DNA of 14,957 bases from Gammaproteobacteria bacterium (GTDB lineage: Bacteria; Pseudomonadota; Gammaproteobacteria; SZUA-229): positions 1 through 14,957 of the forward strand of contig JAASSE010000002.1 in assembly GCA_021768055.1 (NCBI GenBank). Reading direction: 5' to 3'. This document shows positions 1-7,301 of this stretch, piece by piece (the stretch's first letter is position 1; every line of letters starts with the position of its first letter). The position numbers were made by a program, and so were the translations under genes. The notes beneath the pieces are model-generated. The model was not told where the DNA came from. It was given only the letters and a program-made list of their open reading frames with translations, and ran no database searches.

Positions 1-1
1 A

Positions 2-1294
2 GTGAATTGTTACCAATACAGTCCAAGGCAGGTACCCAGGCTACGCACGTGTTTTGCCCTGCTCATGTTGCTGGTACCTGGCTTGTCATTAACGGTTGCA
101 AACGCACAGGTGGAGAACCAGCGCTTGATTGATACGCGAACACACCCAGCCATCGCATTAATGGACAGCTACGCGCAGCGGACCGGCCTGACTTCAGACC
201 AGCCGCGCAAGCGCTACCTGTGGACGGATGCGTTCGCGGTGTGTAACTACCTCGGCCTGGCGCGCACCACGGGTGAAGCGGCATACACAGAGCTGGCATT
301 GAAGTTAGTAGACCAGGTGCATCACACGCTGGGCCAGCACCGCGACGACGACCCACGCACGGGCTGGATCAGCGGCCTCAGTGAAGCCGAAGGTGAACAG
401 CACCCGACCCACGGCGGGCTGCGCATCGGTAAAACCTTGCCGGAACGCGGGCTCGACGAAGCGTTCGACATGCATCTTGAGTGGGACCGTGACGGCCAGT
501 ACTTCCATTACCTGACCAAGTGGATGCACGCCCTCGACCAGGTATCACGCGCAACTAAATATGCCAAATACAACACCTGGGCGCGTGAACTCGACGCCAG
601 TGCTTATAACGCCTTCAGCTTTCAGCCATCCGGCTACGGACCACCTCGGATGGTGTGGAAAATGAGCATCGACCTGACGCGTGCGCAGGTGCCATCGATG
701 GGCAAGCATGATCCGCTGGACGGCTACATCACCAGCTTGCAGCTGGCCGCTACCGCGGCAACACTGCCGCAAGATACCGGCCCGAGACTCGAACACGAAA
801 TCACCGGCTATGCTGACATGGTCCAGGGCGATGATTTGACCACCGACGATCCCCTCGGTCTCGGTGGCCTGCTGATAGATGCCTGGCGGGTGCAGCAATT
901 ACAACAGCAAGGTGTGCATCCACAACCACGGTTACTGGAACAATTGCTCGATGCCGCCATCACCGGGCTGCATTACTACGCACGCGGCGATGAACTGCAA
1001 CGGCCATCACAATATCGGCTCGCGTTTCGTGAGCTCGGTCTCAGCATCGGTCTGCACGCGGTGGAGCGTATGCAGAAAGATGCAAGCAAGCCTCGGTTAC
1101 AGGATCGAATAAGAGAGTTAATGCAGTACACCGAACTGCGCGAGCAGATCGAAAATTTCTGGCGAGACCCCGCCAACCATACCGACACCTGGAACGAACA
1201 CCGGGATATCAATGAAGTCATGCTCGCAACCAGCCTTGCACCAGATGGTTTTCTTGATCTGATACCGCTCGGCCGTAATCCTGGACGCGAATGA
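2..1294 (+). CDS. Exported protein of unknown function, possibly alpha/alpha-toroid fold
   Basis: A 430-residue reading frame opening with GTG at the second base of the window, so the true start could lie further upstream. Residues about 14-36 form a signal peptide (Arg-containing n-region, hydrophobic LLMLLVPGLSL core, cleavage site after ANA), so the protein is probably periplasmic or secreted. The mature part is rich in regularly spaced helical, aromatic stretches (WTDAFAVCNYLGLAR about 75-88; GLDEAFDMHLEWDRDGQYF about 153-171). This pattern resembles six-hairpin or alpha/alpha-toroid glycosidase- and epimerase-type proteins, but I do not recognise a specific family and assign no reaction. 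GC content is visibly higher than in the next three genes (36/60 G+C at 1021-1080). The last 26 codons include VMLATSLAPDGFLDLIPL, of which a second, decayed copy occurs at 3714-3779. The reading frame is certain; the function is open. Confidence 0.8.
   Translation: MNCYQYSPRQVPRLRTCFALLMLLVPGLSLTVANAQVENQRLIDTRTHPAIALMDSYAQRTGLTSDQPRKRYLWTDAFAVCNYLGLARTTGEAAYTELALKLVDQVHHTLGQHRDDDPRTGWISGLSEAEGEQHPTHGGLRIGKTLPERGLDEAFDMHLEWDRDGQYFHYLTKWMHALDQVSRATKYAKYNTWARELDASAYNAFSFQPSGYGPPRMVWKMSIDLTRAQVPSMGKHDPLDGYITSLQLAATAATLPQDTGPRLEHEITGYADMVQGDDLTTDDPLGLGGLLIDAWRVQQLQQQGVHPQPRLLEQLLDAAITGLHYYARGDELQRPSQYRLAFRELGLSIGLHAVERMQKDASKPRLQDRIRELMQYTELREQIENFWRDPANHTDTWNEHRDINEVMLATSLAPDGFLDLIPLGRNPGRE
1217..1242 (+). 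repeat. Direct repeat copy 1, inside the 3' end of the first gene
   Basis: This 26-base stretch, beginning GTCATGCTCGC and ending GCCTTGCACC, is identical to 3714-3739 in the same orientation. Similarity continues past it with scattered mismatches for about 12 more bases (GATGGTTTTCT against GATGGCTTTCT). Here it encodes VMLATSLAP of the exported protein. The two copies bracket the three-gene ATPase/GTPase/Fe-S unit. Confidence 0.85.
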
Positions 1295-1390
1295 ATGTCC
1301 TCTACCGGCTAAATACGGATCTTTAACATTGTATGAAGCAGCCGAAAAGCACACAGTAGACTTAAGGTGCCTATAAAAAATTTACAGCAG

Positions 1391-1396
1391 TATAAT
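1391..1396 (+). promoter_or_regulatory. Possible -10 box for the ATPase/GTPase/Fe-S operon
   Basis: The AT-rich 160-base gap between the first and second genes contains a perfect TATAAT, 59 bases before the ATG of the ABC-type ATPase gene. No convincing -35 hexamer stands 16-18 bases upstream (the region reads GGTGCCTATAAA), so the sigma-70 assignment rests on the -10 alone. The rest of the gap is AT-rich and shows no gene. The GGTG four bases before the ATG at 1455 is a weak ribosome binding site. Confidence 0.35.
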
Positions 1397-1454
1397 GTCA
1401 AAATTAAACAAATTTCGCTGGCGCTATAGATACGCCTATAAATGATGGTGATTT

Positions 1455-2315
1455 ATGTCTGAAGTATCTCAAGGAAAAAAGTCAAAGCTTGCCTTATCAG
1501 ACGTGCAGAGTGTTACTGTAATCAGAGGGCAAGGGAAAGCTGGCCAGATAGAGGTAGTACCGGAAATCAGGTTAGAAATGGGCAATGTGGTCAGTATTGT
1601 CGGATCAACCGGTTCTGGTAAAACTGCGCTAATCAATGATATTGAATTGTTTGCCAATGCCAACACACCGACAAAGAGGACGGTCCTCATTAACGATACT
1701 ATCCCTCCACCTGAGCTTATGGAGGAACCCTCAAAAAATCCCATCTCCCGGATTACACAGCACACCAACTTTCTGACTGATCTTCCAGTGAAAACCTTTT
1801 TGCACTTGCATGCAAAGGTTCGCAAGCATAACAGTGATGAGAATGTTGTTAAGGAGACGCTGGAATTTGCCAATCAGCTGACGGGTGAACCGATAATTCC
1901 AGGGAATTCCATGACTGAATTATCGGGTGGTCAAACCCGTGCATTGCTTATTGCGGATGCCGTCGTGATAGGCGATTCACCTATTTTACTGCTAGATGAA
2001 ATAGAAAATGCCGGTATTCATCGCGGCAAGGCCATAGAACTACTGAGGAACTACAAGAAAATATTTATTTTCGTTACCCATGATCCAAAGATTGCATTGT
2101 TATCCGATTTCAGGGTCGTAATGTTGAACGGTGCAATGCAAAAAGTGGTTGAACCTGATGACGATGAGAAGATTATCGCCGGTGAAATCAGCAAATTGGA
2201 TGATCTCATGCTCAGTCTCAGGAATCGCCTCTGGAACGGAGAGCGGATCACCCATGAAGATCTGGATGCAGGCTTGGGTAAATTAGTTGCAAGAAAAATG
2301 GAGGATTTATCGTGA
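1455..2315 (+). CDS. Soluble ABC-type ATPase of a putative metallocofactor module
   Basis: A 286-residue single ABC nucleotide-binding domain. Visible motifs are Walker A GSTGSGKT (50-57), Q-loop Q102, signature LSGGQ (156-160), Walker B ILLLDE with catalytic E182, and H-loop VTHD (H209). The region after the Walker B glutamate is IENAG, not the D-loop SALD of typical importers. There is no membrane segment and no permease gene nearby. Its partners are a P-loop GTPase and a [4Fe-4S]-domain protein, both translationally coupled. The gene stop overlaps the next start (GTGA at 2312-2315). This fits a cytosolic energising ATPase analogous in logic to SufC or to the ABC-type component A2 of methyl-coenzyme M reductase activation, rather than a transporter; that role is inference. 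The G+C content is low compared with the preceding gene (26/60 at 2101-2160), suggesting acquisition. Confidence 0.85.
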   Translation: MSEVSQGKKSKLALSDVQSVTVIRGQGKAGQIEVVPEIRLEMGNVVSIVGSTGSGKTALINDIELFANANTPTKRTVLINDTIPPPELMEEPSKNPISRITQHTNFLTDLPVKTFLHLHAKVRKHNSDENVVKETLEFANQLTGEPIIPGNSMTELSGGQTRALLIADAVVIGDSPILLLDEIENAGIHRGKAIELLRNYKKIFIFVTHDPKIALLSDFRVVMLNGAMQKVVEPDDDEKIIAGEISKLDDLMLSLRNRLWNGERITHEDLDAGLGKLVARKMEDLS

Positions 2316-3010
2316 GATTAATTATTTGTGCCGGTCCCCCGACCAGCGGAAAAACCACGGTACTGAAACAGATCTCAAAGAGATTGATTGCACAAGGTCG
2401 CAAGCTTGCATACTTGAAAGAGGATGTTCGGTTTGCAGATGAAGATCAGATCTTTCGTGATGAGCTCGGTATCCCTGCAAAAGCAACGTTTACCGGAGAA
2501 ATTTGTCCTGACCATTGCCATGTTCTGGTTTTAAAGGATGCCGTCGATTGGGCAATGAAGCAAAATGCCGATATTTTTATAGTGGAAACGGCTGGCCTAT
2601 GTCTGCGCTGTGCTCCATATGTAGAAAACTCTATGGGTGTCTGTGTTTTGGAGGTGACTAGCGGTATGGATTTGCCGCACAAGATTGGGCCAATGTTGTC
2701 ACTGGCGGATGTGGCTGTTGTTACCAAGATCGATCTGGTATCACAGGCAGAACGCGAAGTATTTCGTATAAATATAACGGATGTTGCCGATATACCAGTC
2801 ATTGAGACAGATGCATTACACGGTATAAATATCGATCGCATCGTACAGGAGATTGATGCAGCGTCGGAAATTGAAGAACCACTTTTTCTACGCGGAAACC
2901 CTCCATTATGTGTATGTACCATTTGTGTAGGAAAAAAAGAAATTGGTTGGGAGAAGCATTTTGGTGTGGTACGCGGCTTGGATACTGATCCCTTTTACCA
3001 GGGTGAATGA
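2312..3010 (+). CDS. Cys-rich UreG/HypB/CobW-like GTPase (putative metallochaperone)
   Basis: A 232-residue SIMIBI-class P-loop protein. It has an N-terminal GPPTSGKTT P-loop (8-16), IVETAG (90-95) at the position where UreG/HypB/CobW proteins carry their E-x-x-G element, and a G4 guanine motif VTKIDL (137-142). Cysteine and histidine clusters stand out: CPDHCH (65-70), CLRC (97-100) and C-terminal CVCTIC (200-205). They are plausible metal- or cluster-binding sites, but they do not form the canonical CobW GCxCC motif. GTPases of this class insert nickel, cobalt or zinc into enzymes or cofactors at the expense of GTP. The GTG start overlaps the ATPase stop (GTGA), and its own stop overlaps the next start (ATGA at 3007-3010), so the three proteins are probably made in matched amounts. 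The client metal and target enzyme are unknown, and no candidate target is encoded in the window. Confidence 0.85.
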   Translation: MRLIICAGPPTSGKTTVLKQISKRLIAQGRKLAYLKEDVRFADEDQIFRDELGIPAKATFTGEICPDHCHVLVLKDAVDWAMKQNADIFIVETAGLCLRCAPYVENSMGVCVLEVTSGMDLPHKIGPMLSLADVAVVTKIDLVSQAEREVFRINITDVADIPVIETDALHGINIDRIVQEIDAASEIEEPLFLRGNPPLCVCTICVGKKEIGWEKHFGVVRGLDTDPFYQGE

Positions 3011-3705
3011 AAGTGACTCAGCTAAATGAAATATTGGAGATACTGAAGTCAGGCGACAGTCGTGACACCAGGGAACTTGTTCAATTGCTACCAGGCAAGA
3101 ATTGTGGCTTGTGTGGATTCAAAAGTTGTGAAGATCTTCTGGAACATGCTTTATCTAATCCGGAGGCTATTAAACGCTGTGTTTATTTAGCTGAACATGA
3201 GATCAGTTCTATTATGCCGGTTCGGGATGAAATGGAAGTTACCTGGAAAGATATGCTTGATAGAGAATACGACTTTGTTCTGGATAAGTTTGAGGACGAC
3301 CCGGGTCCACGAGAACATATTCTGTTAGGCAATCCGATGAATCTTGAAAGATTGGGAATAAAGAAGGGTGATATCCTGTTTGGGAGACCGGTGATGGGTG
3401 TGGGTTGTCCGGTTACCCACTGTGGAGTGGTTATGGAAGAACCAGATTATTTTAACGGTGCAGTAGTATGGTGTATTACAGGCATGATGGATGCCAGGGA
3501 TCGCGGTATCGAGATTGGTTACTATCATATACTTGCCTATGAAGGCATGGTTAGGAAAAAGCGGGTGGAGCTCCAGCTTGGACGCCGCTATGACTTCCTG
3601 CCACGCTATTGCATGTTACAGGCCAGACATTCAGGCCTGATCAATACCATGATAAAAACCACTGATGGTTATCGTGTTCGCCTGGAAGGGATTGGTCTGG
3701 GTTGA
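3007..3705 (+). CDS. [4Fe-4S]-domain protein, third member of the ATPase/GTPase unit
   Basis: A 232-residue protein. Residues about 30-60 contain C33-x2-C36-x4-C41-x16-C58 (CGLCGFKSC...RC), the spacing of the small putative Fe-S domain found in RnfB- and corrinoid/Fe-S-type proteins. A second Cys/His site, GCPVTHCG (133-140), lies in a mixed alpha/beta C-terminal domain (LLGNPMNLERLGIKKGDILFG...) that I recognise only as recurring in (Fe-S)-binding proteins of anaerobes. No membrane segment or signal peptide is present. The ATG overlaps the GTPase stop (ATGA). With the ABC ATPase and the GTPase it suggests a scaffold or reductant for maturing or reactivating a metalloenzyme, which is inference from domain content. 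The gene ends only 8 bases before the duplicated 3' end of the exported-protein gene. Confidence 0.8.
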   Translation: MKVTQLNEILEILKSGDSRDTRELVQLLPGKNCGLCGFKSCEDLLEHALSNPEAIKRCVYLAEHEISSIMPVRDEMEVTWKDMLDREYDFVLDKFEDDPGPREHILLGNPMNLERLGIKKGDILFGRPVMGVGCPVTHCGVVMEEPDYFNGAVVWCITGMMDARDRGIEIGYYHILAYEGMVRKKRVELQLGRRYDFLPRYCMLQARHSGLINTMIKTTDGYRVRLEGIGLG

Positions 3706-3713
3706 ATGTTCGC

Positions 3714-3779
3714 GTCATGCTCGCAACCAGCCTTGCACCTGATGGCTTTCTGGAATTGCTACGACCTCAAAGGAATTGA
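3714..3779 (+). pseudogene. Decayed 3' end of a copy of the exported-protein gene
   Basis: The first 26 bases (3714-3739) are identical to 1217-1242. Read in the same frame, the segment encodes VMLATSLAPDGFLELL and stops at TGA 3777-3779, against VMLATSLAPDGFLDLI in the intact gene, after which the two tails diverge. Nothing homologous to the rest of that gene precedes it, and there is no start codon or ribosome binding site suited to expression. It lies between the stop of the Fe-S protein gene and the convergent 3' end of the ligase gene, 17 bases from the latter. It is best read as the original or paralogous 3' end left behind when the three-gene unit arrived. Confidence 0.7.
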
Positions 3780-3796
3780 TCTATAAAAAATAGTAT

Positions 3797-4954
3797 TTAA
3801 TCAATCGAGTCTGACTCCAGTGATTCTGCCTGCTCAAGCTCGGCATCCAGCTCTGCAGTGAGGGCCGTGACAACCGATTTCATGTTGCCCGCCTCCTCGT
3901 AGTAAGCGCGTTGTCGCGCATAGGCAAGACGGCGATTGGTAACACGTGTGAACAGGCGTTGTAAATACGCCATATCACCGAGAGATTCGGCGTACGGTAG
4001 TACAACTTCGGTGACTTCTTTCCACACGGCCCAGAGTGAACGCACATCACCATGGCGATTGTAGATATAGCTAGCGTCAAGACCAAGACGCGTAGCCGAA
4101 AAATGGTTGTCTCGTTCGGTCCACCAGGGTAAGGAATGCGGAAGCAGGAAGTCCTTCGTGCTATCCCGCATATCCAGCAAACAGGCAGCCAGTGAACGCG
4201 TTAGGGCTGCTAGCTGCATAGTCTCATCGATGGTGATTTGAGCGTCCATCACCCGCAGTTCAACCGTACCAAGATGTGGCCGAGGGCGAATATCCCAGTG
4301 AATATCCCGCATACTCTCGATCACCCCTGCTCGATACGAGGCTTCAAGGAACTCGCAGAACTGATCCCAGCTTTCAAAGCTTGGCGGAATACAGTGATTG
4401 CGTGACGCTGCCAGTACCCGGTGGCGGTAGGCAATGAAACCAGTATCATAGCCACGCCAGAATGGTGAATTGGCAGACAACGCTATGAACAGGGGGAGAT
4501 ATGGCTTGAGGGCGCGAAACAGATAGATCGTATCGTCTCTTGTCGGTACACCGATATGCACATGGGTGGCGAACGTCACCTGCATATGCCCCAGTATGCC
4601 GTAAGTATCTTCCAGCTCCAGAAAGCGCGGCGTTGGTGTAAACAAGGCAAGCTGCTCATCAAAGGGATGCGTACCCGCTCCACACAGTGCCATACCAAGT
4701 CGGTTACAGTGTGACTTGAGGTTGGTTGCCAGCGACAACATGTGTTGGTGGATATCAGTGATGCTGTGCCCGACTCGCGTGGCCAACTCCACCGTGTTCT
4801 GGATGAATTCAGGTTTGATATAAGGACTATTCGGATAAACTTCGATCAACGGTTTGATGCCATTGACCAATTCACCAGTTTCACTGTCGATTAACTGTAG
4901 TTCCAGTTCGACGCCAACCGAAAACGGTTCCGATGGGATAAATTCGTCAATCAT
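3797..4954 (-). CDS. ybdK: YbdK-type carboxylate-amine ligase (GCS2 family)
   Basis: A 385-residue protein of the glutamate-cysteine ligase 2 family, which forms amide bonds between a carboxylate and an amine using ATP. E. coli YbdK has weak gamma-glutamylcysteine ligase activity, and the physiological substrates of many members are unknown. Family landmarks are VGVELELQLID (about 13-23), CGAGTHPF (about 90-97), HVHIGV (about 130-136) and HWDIRPRPHLGTVELRVMD (about 218-236), all matching E. coli YbdK closely. The length is usual for the family (372 in E. coli). The ATG (4952-4954) lies inside the end of the upstream amidohydrolase gene, so the two are translationally coupled, pairing an amide-cleaving with an amide-forming enzyme. 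Whether they act on related N-acyl or peptide-like substrates is inference. Confidence 0.9.
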   Translation of the reverse strand: MIDEFIPSEPFSVGVELELQLIDSETGELVNGIKPLIEVYPNSPYIKPEFIQNTVELATRVGHSITDIHQHMLSLATNLKSHCNRLGMALCGAGTHPFDEQLALFTPTPRFLELEDTYGILGHMQVTFATHVHIGVPTRDDTIYLFRALKPYLPLFIALSANSPFWRGYDTGFIAYRHRVLAASRNHCIPPSFESWDQFCEFLEASYRAGVIESMRDIHWDIRPRPHLGTVELRVMDAQITIDETMQLAALTRSLAACLLDMRDSTKDFLLPHSLPWWTERDNHFSATRLGLDASYIYNRHGDVRSLWAVWKEVTEVVLPYAESLGDMAYLQRLFTRVTNRRLAYARQRAYYEEAGNMKSVVTALTAELDAELEQAESLESDSID

Positions 4955-6122
4955 CCTTGTGCGTTCTCGCCGCTTCCCAGATCACTTCATCAAAAAATGC
5001 AGCGCCCACCTTGAGCACTTCCTCGTTGATGTCGAATTCCGGACTGTGCAAGGGAATGTATTCATCGTCACGGCGGCGCGCACCAAGGCGAACATAACAG
5101 CCCGGCATCTTTTCAAGGTAATAGGAAAAATCTTCCGAACCCATACTGGGATGATCAATGGGCATTAAACCTTCGCGCCCCACTACTGTCTCCGCAGCGC
5201 GGTGGGCAATGGCCGCCTCACGTGCAGTATTTACTACCGGTGGATAACCGGGAGAGATTTCCAGGTTCACATCGGCATTGTGTAACTCACCCATGGCAGA
5301 TGCCATTCGTTTCAGTCCATCATGAATGAGATCGCGCACTGTGGATAGTGTCGTGCGGATGGTGCCTTCCAGGTAGGCTTCTTCCGCAATCACATTGGGT
5401 GCCGAGCCTGCGTGCACCATGCCCACAGTGACGACTGAGGGGTATACCGGATTAACTTCACGTGATACCAGTGTCTGTATGGCTGTGATTAGCAGCCCCG
5501 CAACAACCACAGCGTCGGTAGCCTCGTGGGGTCGCGCGCCGTGGCCACCACGTCCGCGAATATCGATGCGGAAGCGATCCGACTGTGCGGTGATGTAGCC
5601 TTCTGCAACCATAATCTCACCGACGCGGTAGTGATGGGTAACATGAGAACCGAATATGGCCTGTACGTCGTCAAGCACACCTGATTCCACAACCGTACGC
5701 GCACCACCCCCTTGTTCTTCTGCGGGCTGAAACACAAACAGCACATTGCACGGCGGTGGTGAAGCCTTAAGAAGGGCCGCCGCGCCCAGCACCATTGCCA
5801 TATGCGCATCATGACCACAGGCATGCATTTTGCCTTTAATGGTAGAAGCAAAGGGTAAATCGGTATTTTCGGCGCCGGGTAAGGCATCCATGTCGGCGCG
5901 TAGTGCAAAGGTGGGCGCATCGGCGGTGTCGCACTCGAGCCGGCCGATTACGCCATTACCCGGGCCGGCATAATCATATGGGATTCCGAGGGTATCGAGT
6001 TCGGCCATCAGCCGCTTCGCCGTTTCGATTTCCTCGAACGCCAGCTCCGGCTGCCGGTGCAAGGCTCGGCGTACTTCAACCATCCATTCATATAGATGTT
6101 CCGAGCGGTATTGATTACTCAC
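4947..6122 (-). CDS. M20-family metallo-amidohydrolase (hippurate / N-acyl-amino-acid type)
   Basis: A 391-residue cytosolic M20D-type amidohydrolase. Such enzymes hydrolyse N-acyl or N-aromatic-acyl amino acids and small amide substrates with two metal ions. Visible are ALRADMDALP (73-82, metal-bridging Asp region), the hallmark HACGHDAH (100-107) and PAEEQGGG (133-140, catalytic base and metal ligand Glu). Later come a GRGGHGARPH dimerisation/substrate loop and a C-terminal MGSEDFSYY metal-ligand region. The GTG start (6120-6122) is supported by an AGGAG Shine-Dalgarno 8 bases upstream (6131-6135, minus strand). The gene leads a two-gene operon with the YbdK-type ligase (8-base overlap). 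The repeat cluster at 6165-6320 lies just upstream and may carry or disturb the promoter. The exact substrate cannot be told from sequence. Confidence 0.9.
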   Translation of the reverse strand: MSNQYRSEHLYEWMVEVRRALHRQPELAFEEIETAKRLMAELDTLGIPYDYAGPGNGVIGRLECDTADAPTFALRADMDALPGAENTDLPFASTIKGKMHACGHDAHMAMVLGAAALLKASPPPCNVLFVFQPAEEQGGGARTVVESGVLDDVQAIFGSHVTHHYRVGEIMVAEGYITAQSDRFRIDIRGRGGHGARPHEATDAVVVAGLLITAIQTLVSREVNPVYPSVVTVGMVHAGSAPNVIAEEAYLEGTIRTTLSTVRDLIHDGLKRMASAMGELHNADVNLEISPGYPPVVNTAREAAIAHRAAETVVGREGLMPIDHPSMGSEDFSYYLEKMPGCYVRLGARRRDDEYIPLHSPEFDINEEVLKVGAAFFDEVIWEAARTHKDD

Positions 6123-6164
6123 GCTAAGATCTCCTGTTACCCGACAAATTTAAACTGAAGAATT

Positions 6165-6320
6165 GGGGTCAAAGTAATGTCATTTCCTGATGCAGTATAT
6201 CAAAAGTATAAATGGGGTCAGATCCAATGATTTTTACTTTGATCGATAAGGACACGGACAATAGATAAGCGTGCGTCTGATCCTGCTGTTTCAATTAAAC
6301 TGGTTAAAGCATTCTGACCC
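6165..6320. repeat. GGGGTCAGATCC-type repeat cluster with hairpin (REP/RAYT-like remnant)
   Basis: The 213-base gap between divergent genes holds several degenerate copies of one motif: GGGGTCAAAGTAA at 6165-6177, ATGGGGTCAGATCC at 6212-6225, GTCTGATCC at 6275-6283 and the inverted TCTGACCC at 6313-6320. TCAAAGTAA (6169-6177) pairs exactly with TTACTTTGA (6234-6242), and TCATT (6180-6184) with AATGA (6226-6230), forming a hairpin that holds the central copy in its loop. GGGTCAGA (6215-6222) and TCTGACCC (6313-6320) form a second inverted pair. Motifs of this kind are familiar around REP-associated tyrosine transposase genes in gammaproteobacteria, but no such gene is present. The right end lies 15 bases before the GTG of the radical SAM gene. 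Confidence 0.6.
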
Positions 6321-6335
6321 TTTAATATAAGTACT

Positions 6336-7202
6336 GTGAACAGCCAGCAAACTTTCAAACCTGCCTACTTGAGCCTGCTGGAGAATAACCAGTTACAGGT
6401 GCGGGCCGAACAGGCCTACCAGCACATGGCCGATTGCGACCTGTGCGCCCGCTACTGTCACGTCGACCGCTATGCTGGCATCAAGGGTGCGGTCTGCCGC
6501 ACCGGTGTGCGCGCCCGGGTTAATAGCTACGGCCCCCACCACGGAGAAGAAGATCCATTGCGCGGTATATATGGCTCGGGCACCATCTTCTTTTCCTGGT
6601 GCAGCCTGCGCTGCGTGTTCTGCCAGAACTGGGAAATCAGTCAAAAGGGCCAGGGCTATGAAGTGGAGCCGGAAGAAATCGCCGAGATGATGCTCAAGCT
6701 ACAGGCCCAGGGTTGCCACAACATCAACTTCGTCACTCCCAGCCACGTGGTGGCACAGATCGTCCGCGGCGTAGACATAGCCGCCCGCAAGGGCCTGCAC
6801 ATACCTCTGGTCTACAACACCGGCGGTTACGACAGCCTCGAAGCCCTGGCCCTGCTGGACGGCATTATCGATATCTACATGCCCGACATGAAATACGGTG
6901 ATTCCGCATTGGCGCACCAGTATTCCCATGTACGTGATTACGTGGAAATGAATTTTGCTGCGGTCAAGGAGATGCATCGCCAGGTGGGTGACCTGCAACT
7001 GGATAAACAGGGCATTGCCCAGCGCGGCCTGCTGGTTCGCCACCTCGTGTTGCCCGGACACATCGCCGGCACCGAAGCGGTGCTTTCCTTCCTGGCAAAC
7101 GAAATTTCCACCAATACCTATATCAATCTGATGGACCAGTACCGCCCCTGTTACCGCGCTTTCGAAAACCCGCCGCTGGACAGGGGCCTCGAGGAAAGTT
7201 AA
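6336..7202 (+). CDS. PflX-type radical SAM protein, C-terminally truncated by in-frame TAA
   Basis: A 288-residue radical SAM protein resembling the PflX group of pyruvate formate-lyase activase homologues, whose target is unknown. The radical SAM cluster motif CSLRCVFC is CX3CX2C at C89, C93 and C96, followed by QNWEIS. An N-terminal Cys set (C34, C37, C41, C54, in CDLCARYC...C) may hold an auxiliary site. VYNTGGYDS (about 165-173) and DIYMPDMKY (about 186-194) fit the TIM-barrel core. The frame stops at TAA 7200-7202, yet the next 27 codons continue in frame with the expected family C-terminus (YEEALQLADRLGLKRLD) up to TAG at 7284-7286. The start is GTG. No good ribosome binding site is visible, and an in-frame TGA within the upstream repeat excludes a longer N-terminus. 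The catalytic core is intact, so activity is possible. Confidence 0.85.
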   Translation: MNSQQTFKPAYLSLLENNQLQVRAEQAYQHMADCDLCARYCHVDRYAGIKGAVCRTGVRARVNSYGPHHGEEDPLRGIYGSGTIFFSWCSLRCVFCQNWEISQKGQGYEVEPEEIAEMMLKLQAQGCHNINFVTPSHVVAQIVRGVDIAARKGLHIPLVYNTGGYDSLEALALLDGIIDIYMPDMKYGDSALAHQYSHVRDYVEMNFAAVKEMHRQVGDLQLDKQGIAQRGLLVRHLVLPGHIAGTEAVLSFLANEISTNTYINLMDQYRPCYRAFENPPLDRGLEES

Positions 7203-7286
7203 TATGAAGAGGCACTGCAACTGGCAGACAGACTTGGTCTCAAGCGACTGGATCAACGTCGCGCCCGCAGTTGGCTTGCCTTATAG
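7203..7286 (+). pseudogene. Detached C-terminal 27 codons of the radical SAM gene
   Basis: These 27 codons directly follow the TAA at 7200-7202 in the same frame and end at TAG 7284-7286. They encode YEEALQLADRLGLKRLD and then QRRARSWLAL, which reads as the normal helical tail of PflX-type proteins. A single substitution (for example GAA to TAA, giving an S-E-Y junction) would separate them from the main body. There is no start codon suited to independent expression, so this is either lost protein sequence, readthrough product or a base-calling error. Confidence 0.65.
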
Positions 7287-7301
7287 AATCAAAAGGATTG
7301 T

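Noticed and set aside
545..898. Long antisense reading frames opposite gene 1 and several other genes
   Set aside because: They are antisense shadows in GC-rich coding sequence without ribosome binding sites, domains or sensible composition.
1455..2315. ABC-type ATPase as part of a membrane transporter
   Set aside because: No permease or binding-protein gene is adjacent, and the coupled neighbours are a GTPase and an Fe-S protein.
1371..3791. CTATAAAAAAT occurs at 1371-1381 and 3781-3791, near both copies of the 26-bp repeat
   Set aside because: Its distance from the repeat differs (about 130 bases against about 40), and an 11-base AT-rich match can arise by chance, so I do not count it as part of the duplicated end.
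3797..4954. Ligase gene as a true glutathione pathway gshA
   Set aside because: Sequence landmarks match the YbdK type (GCS2), not the proteobacterial GshA, and no gshB is adjacent.
6165..6242. Hairpin as an intrinsic terminator
   Set aside because: It lies between divergent genes, has a 56-base loop region and no U-tract after a GC-rich stem.
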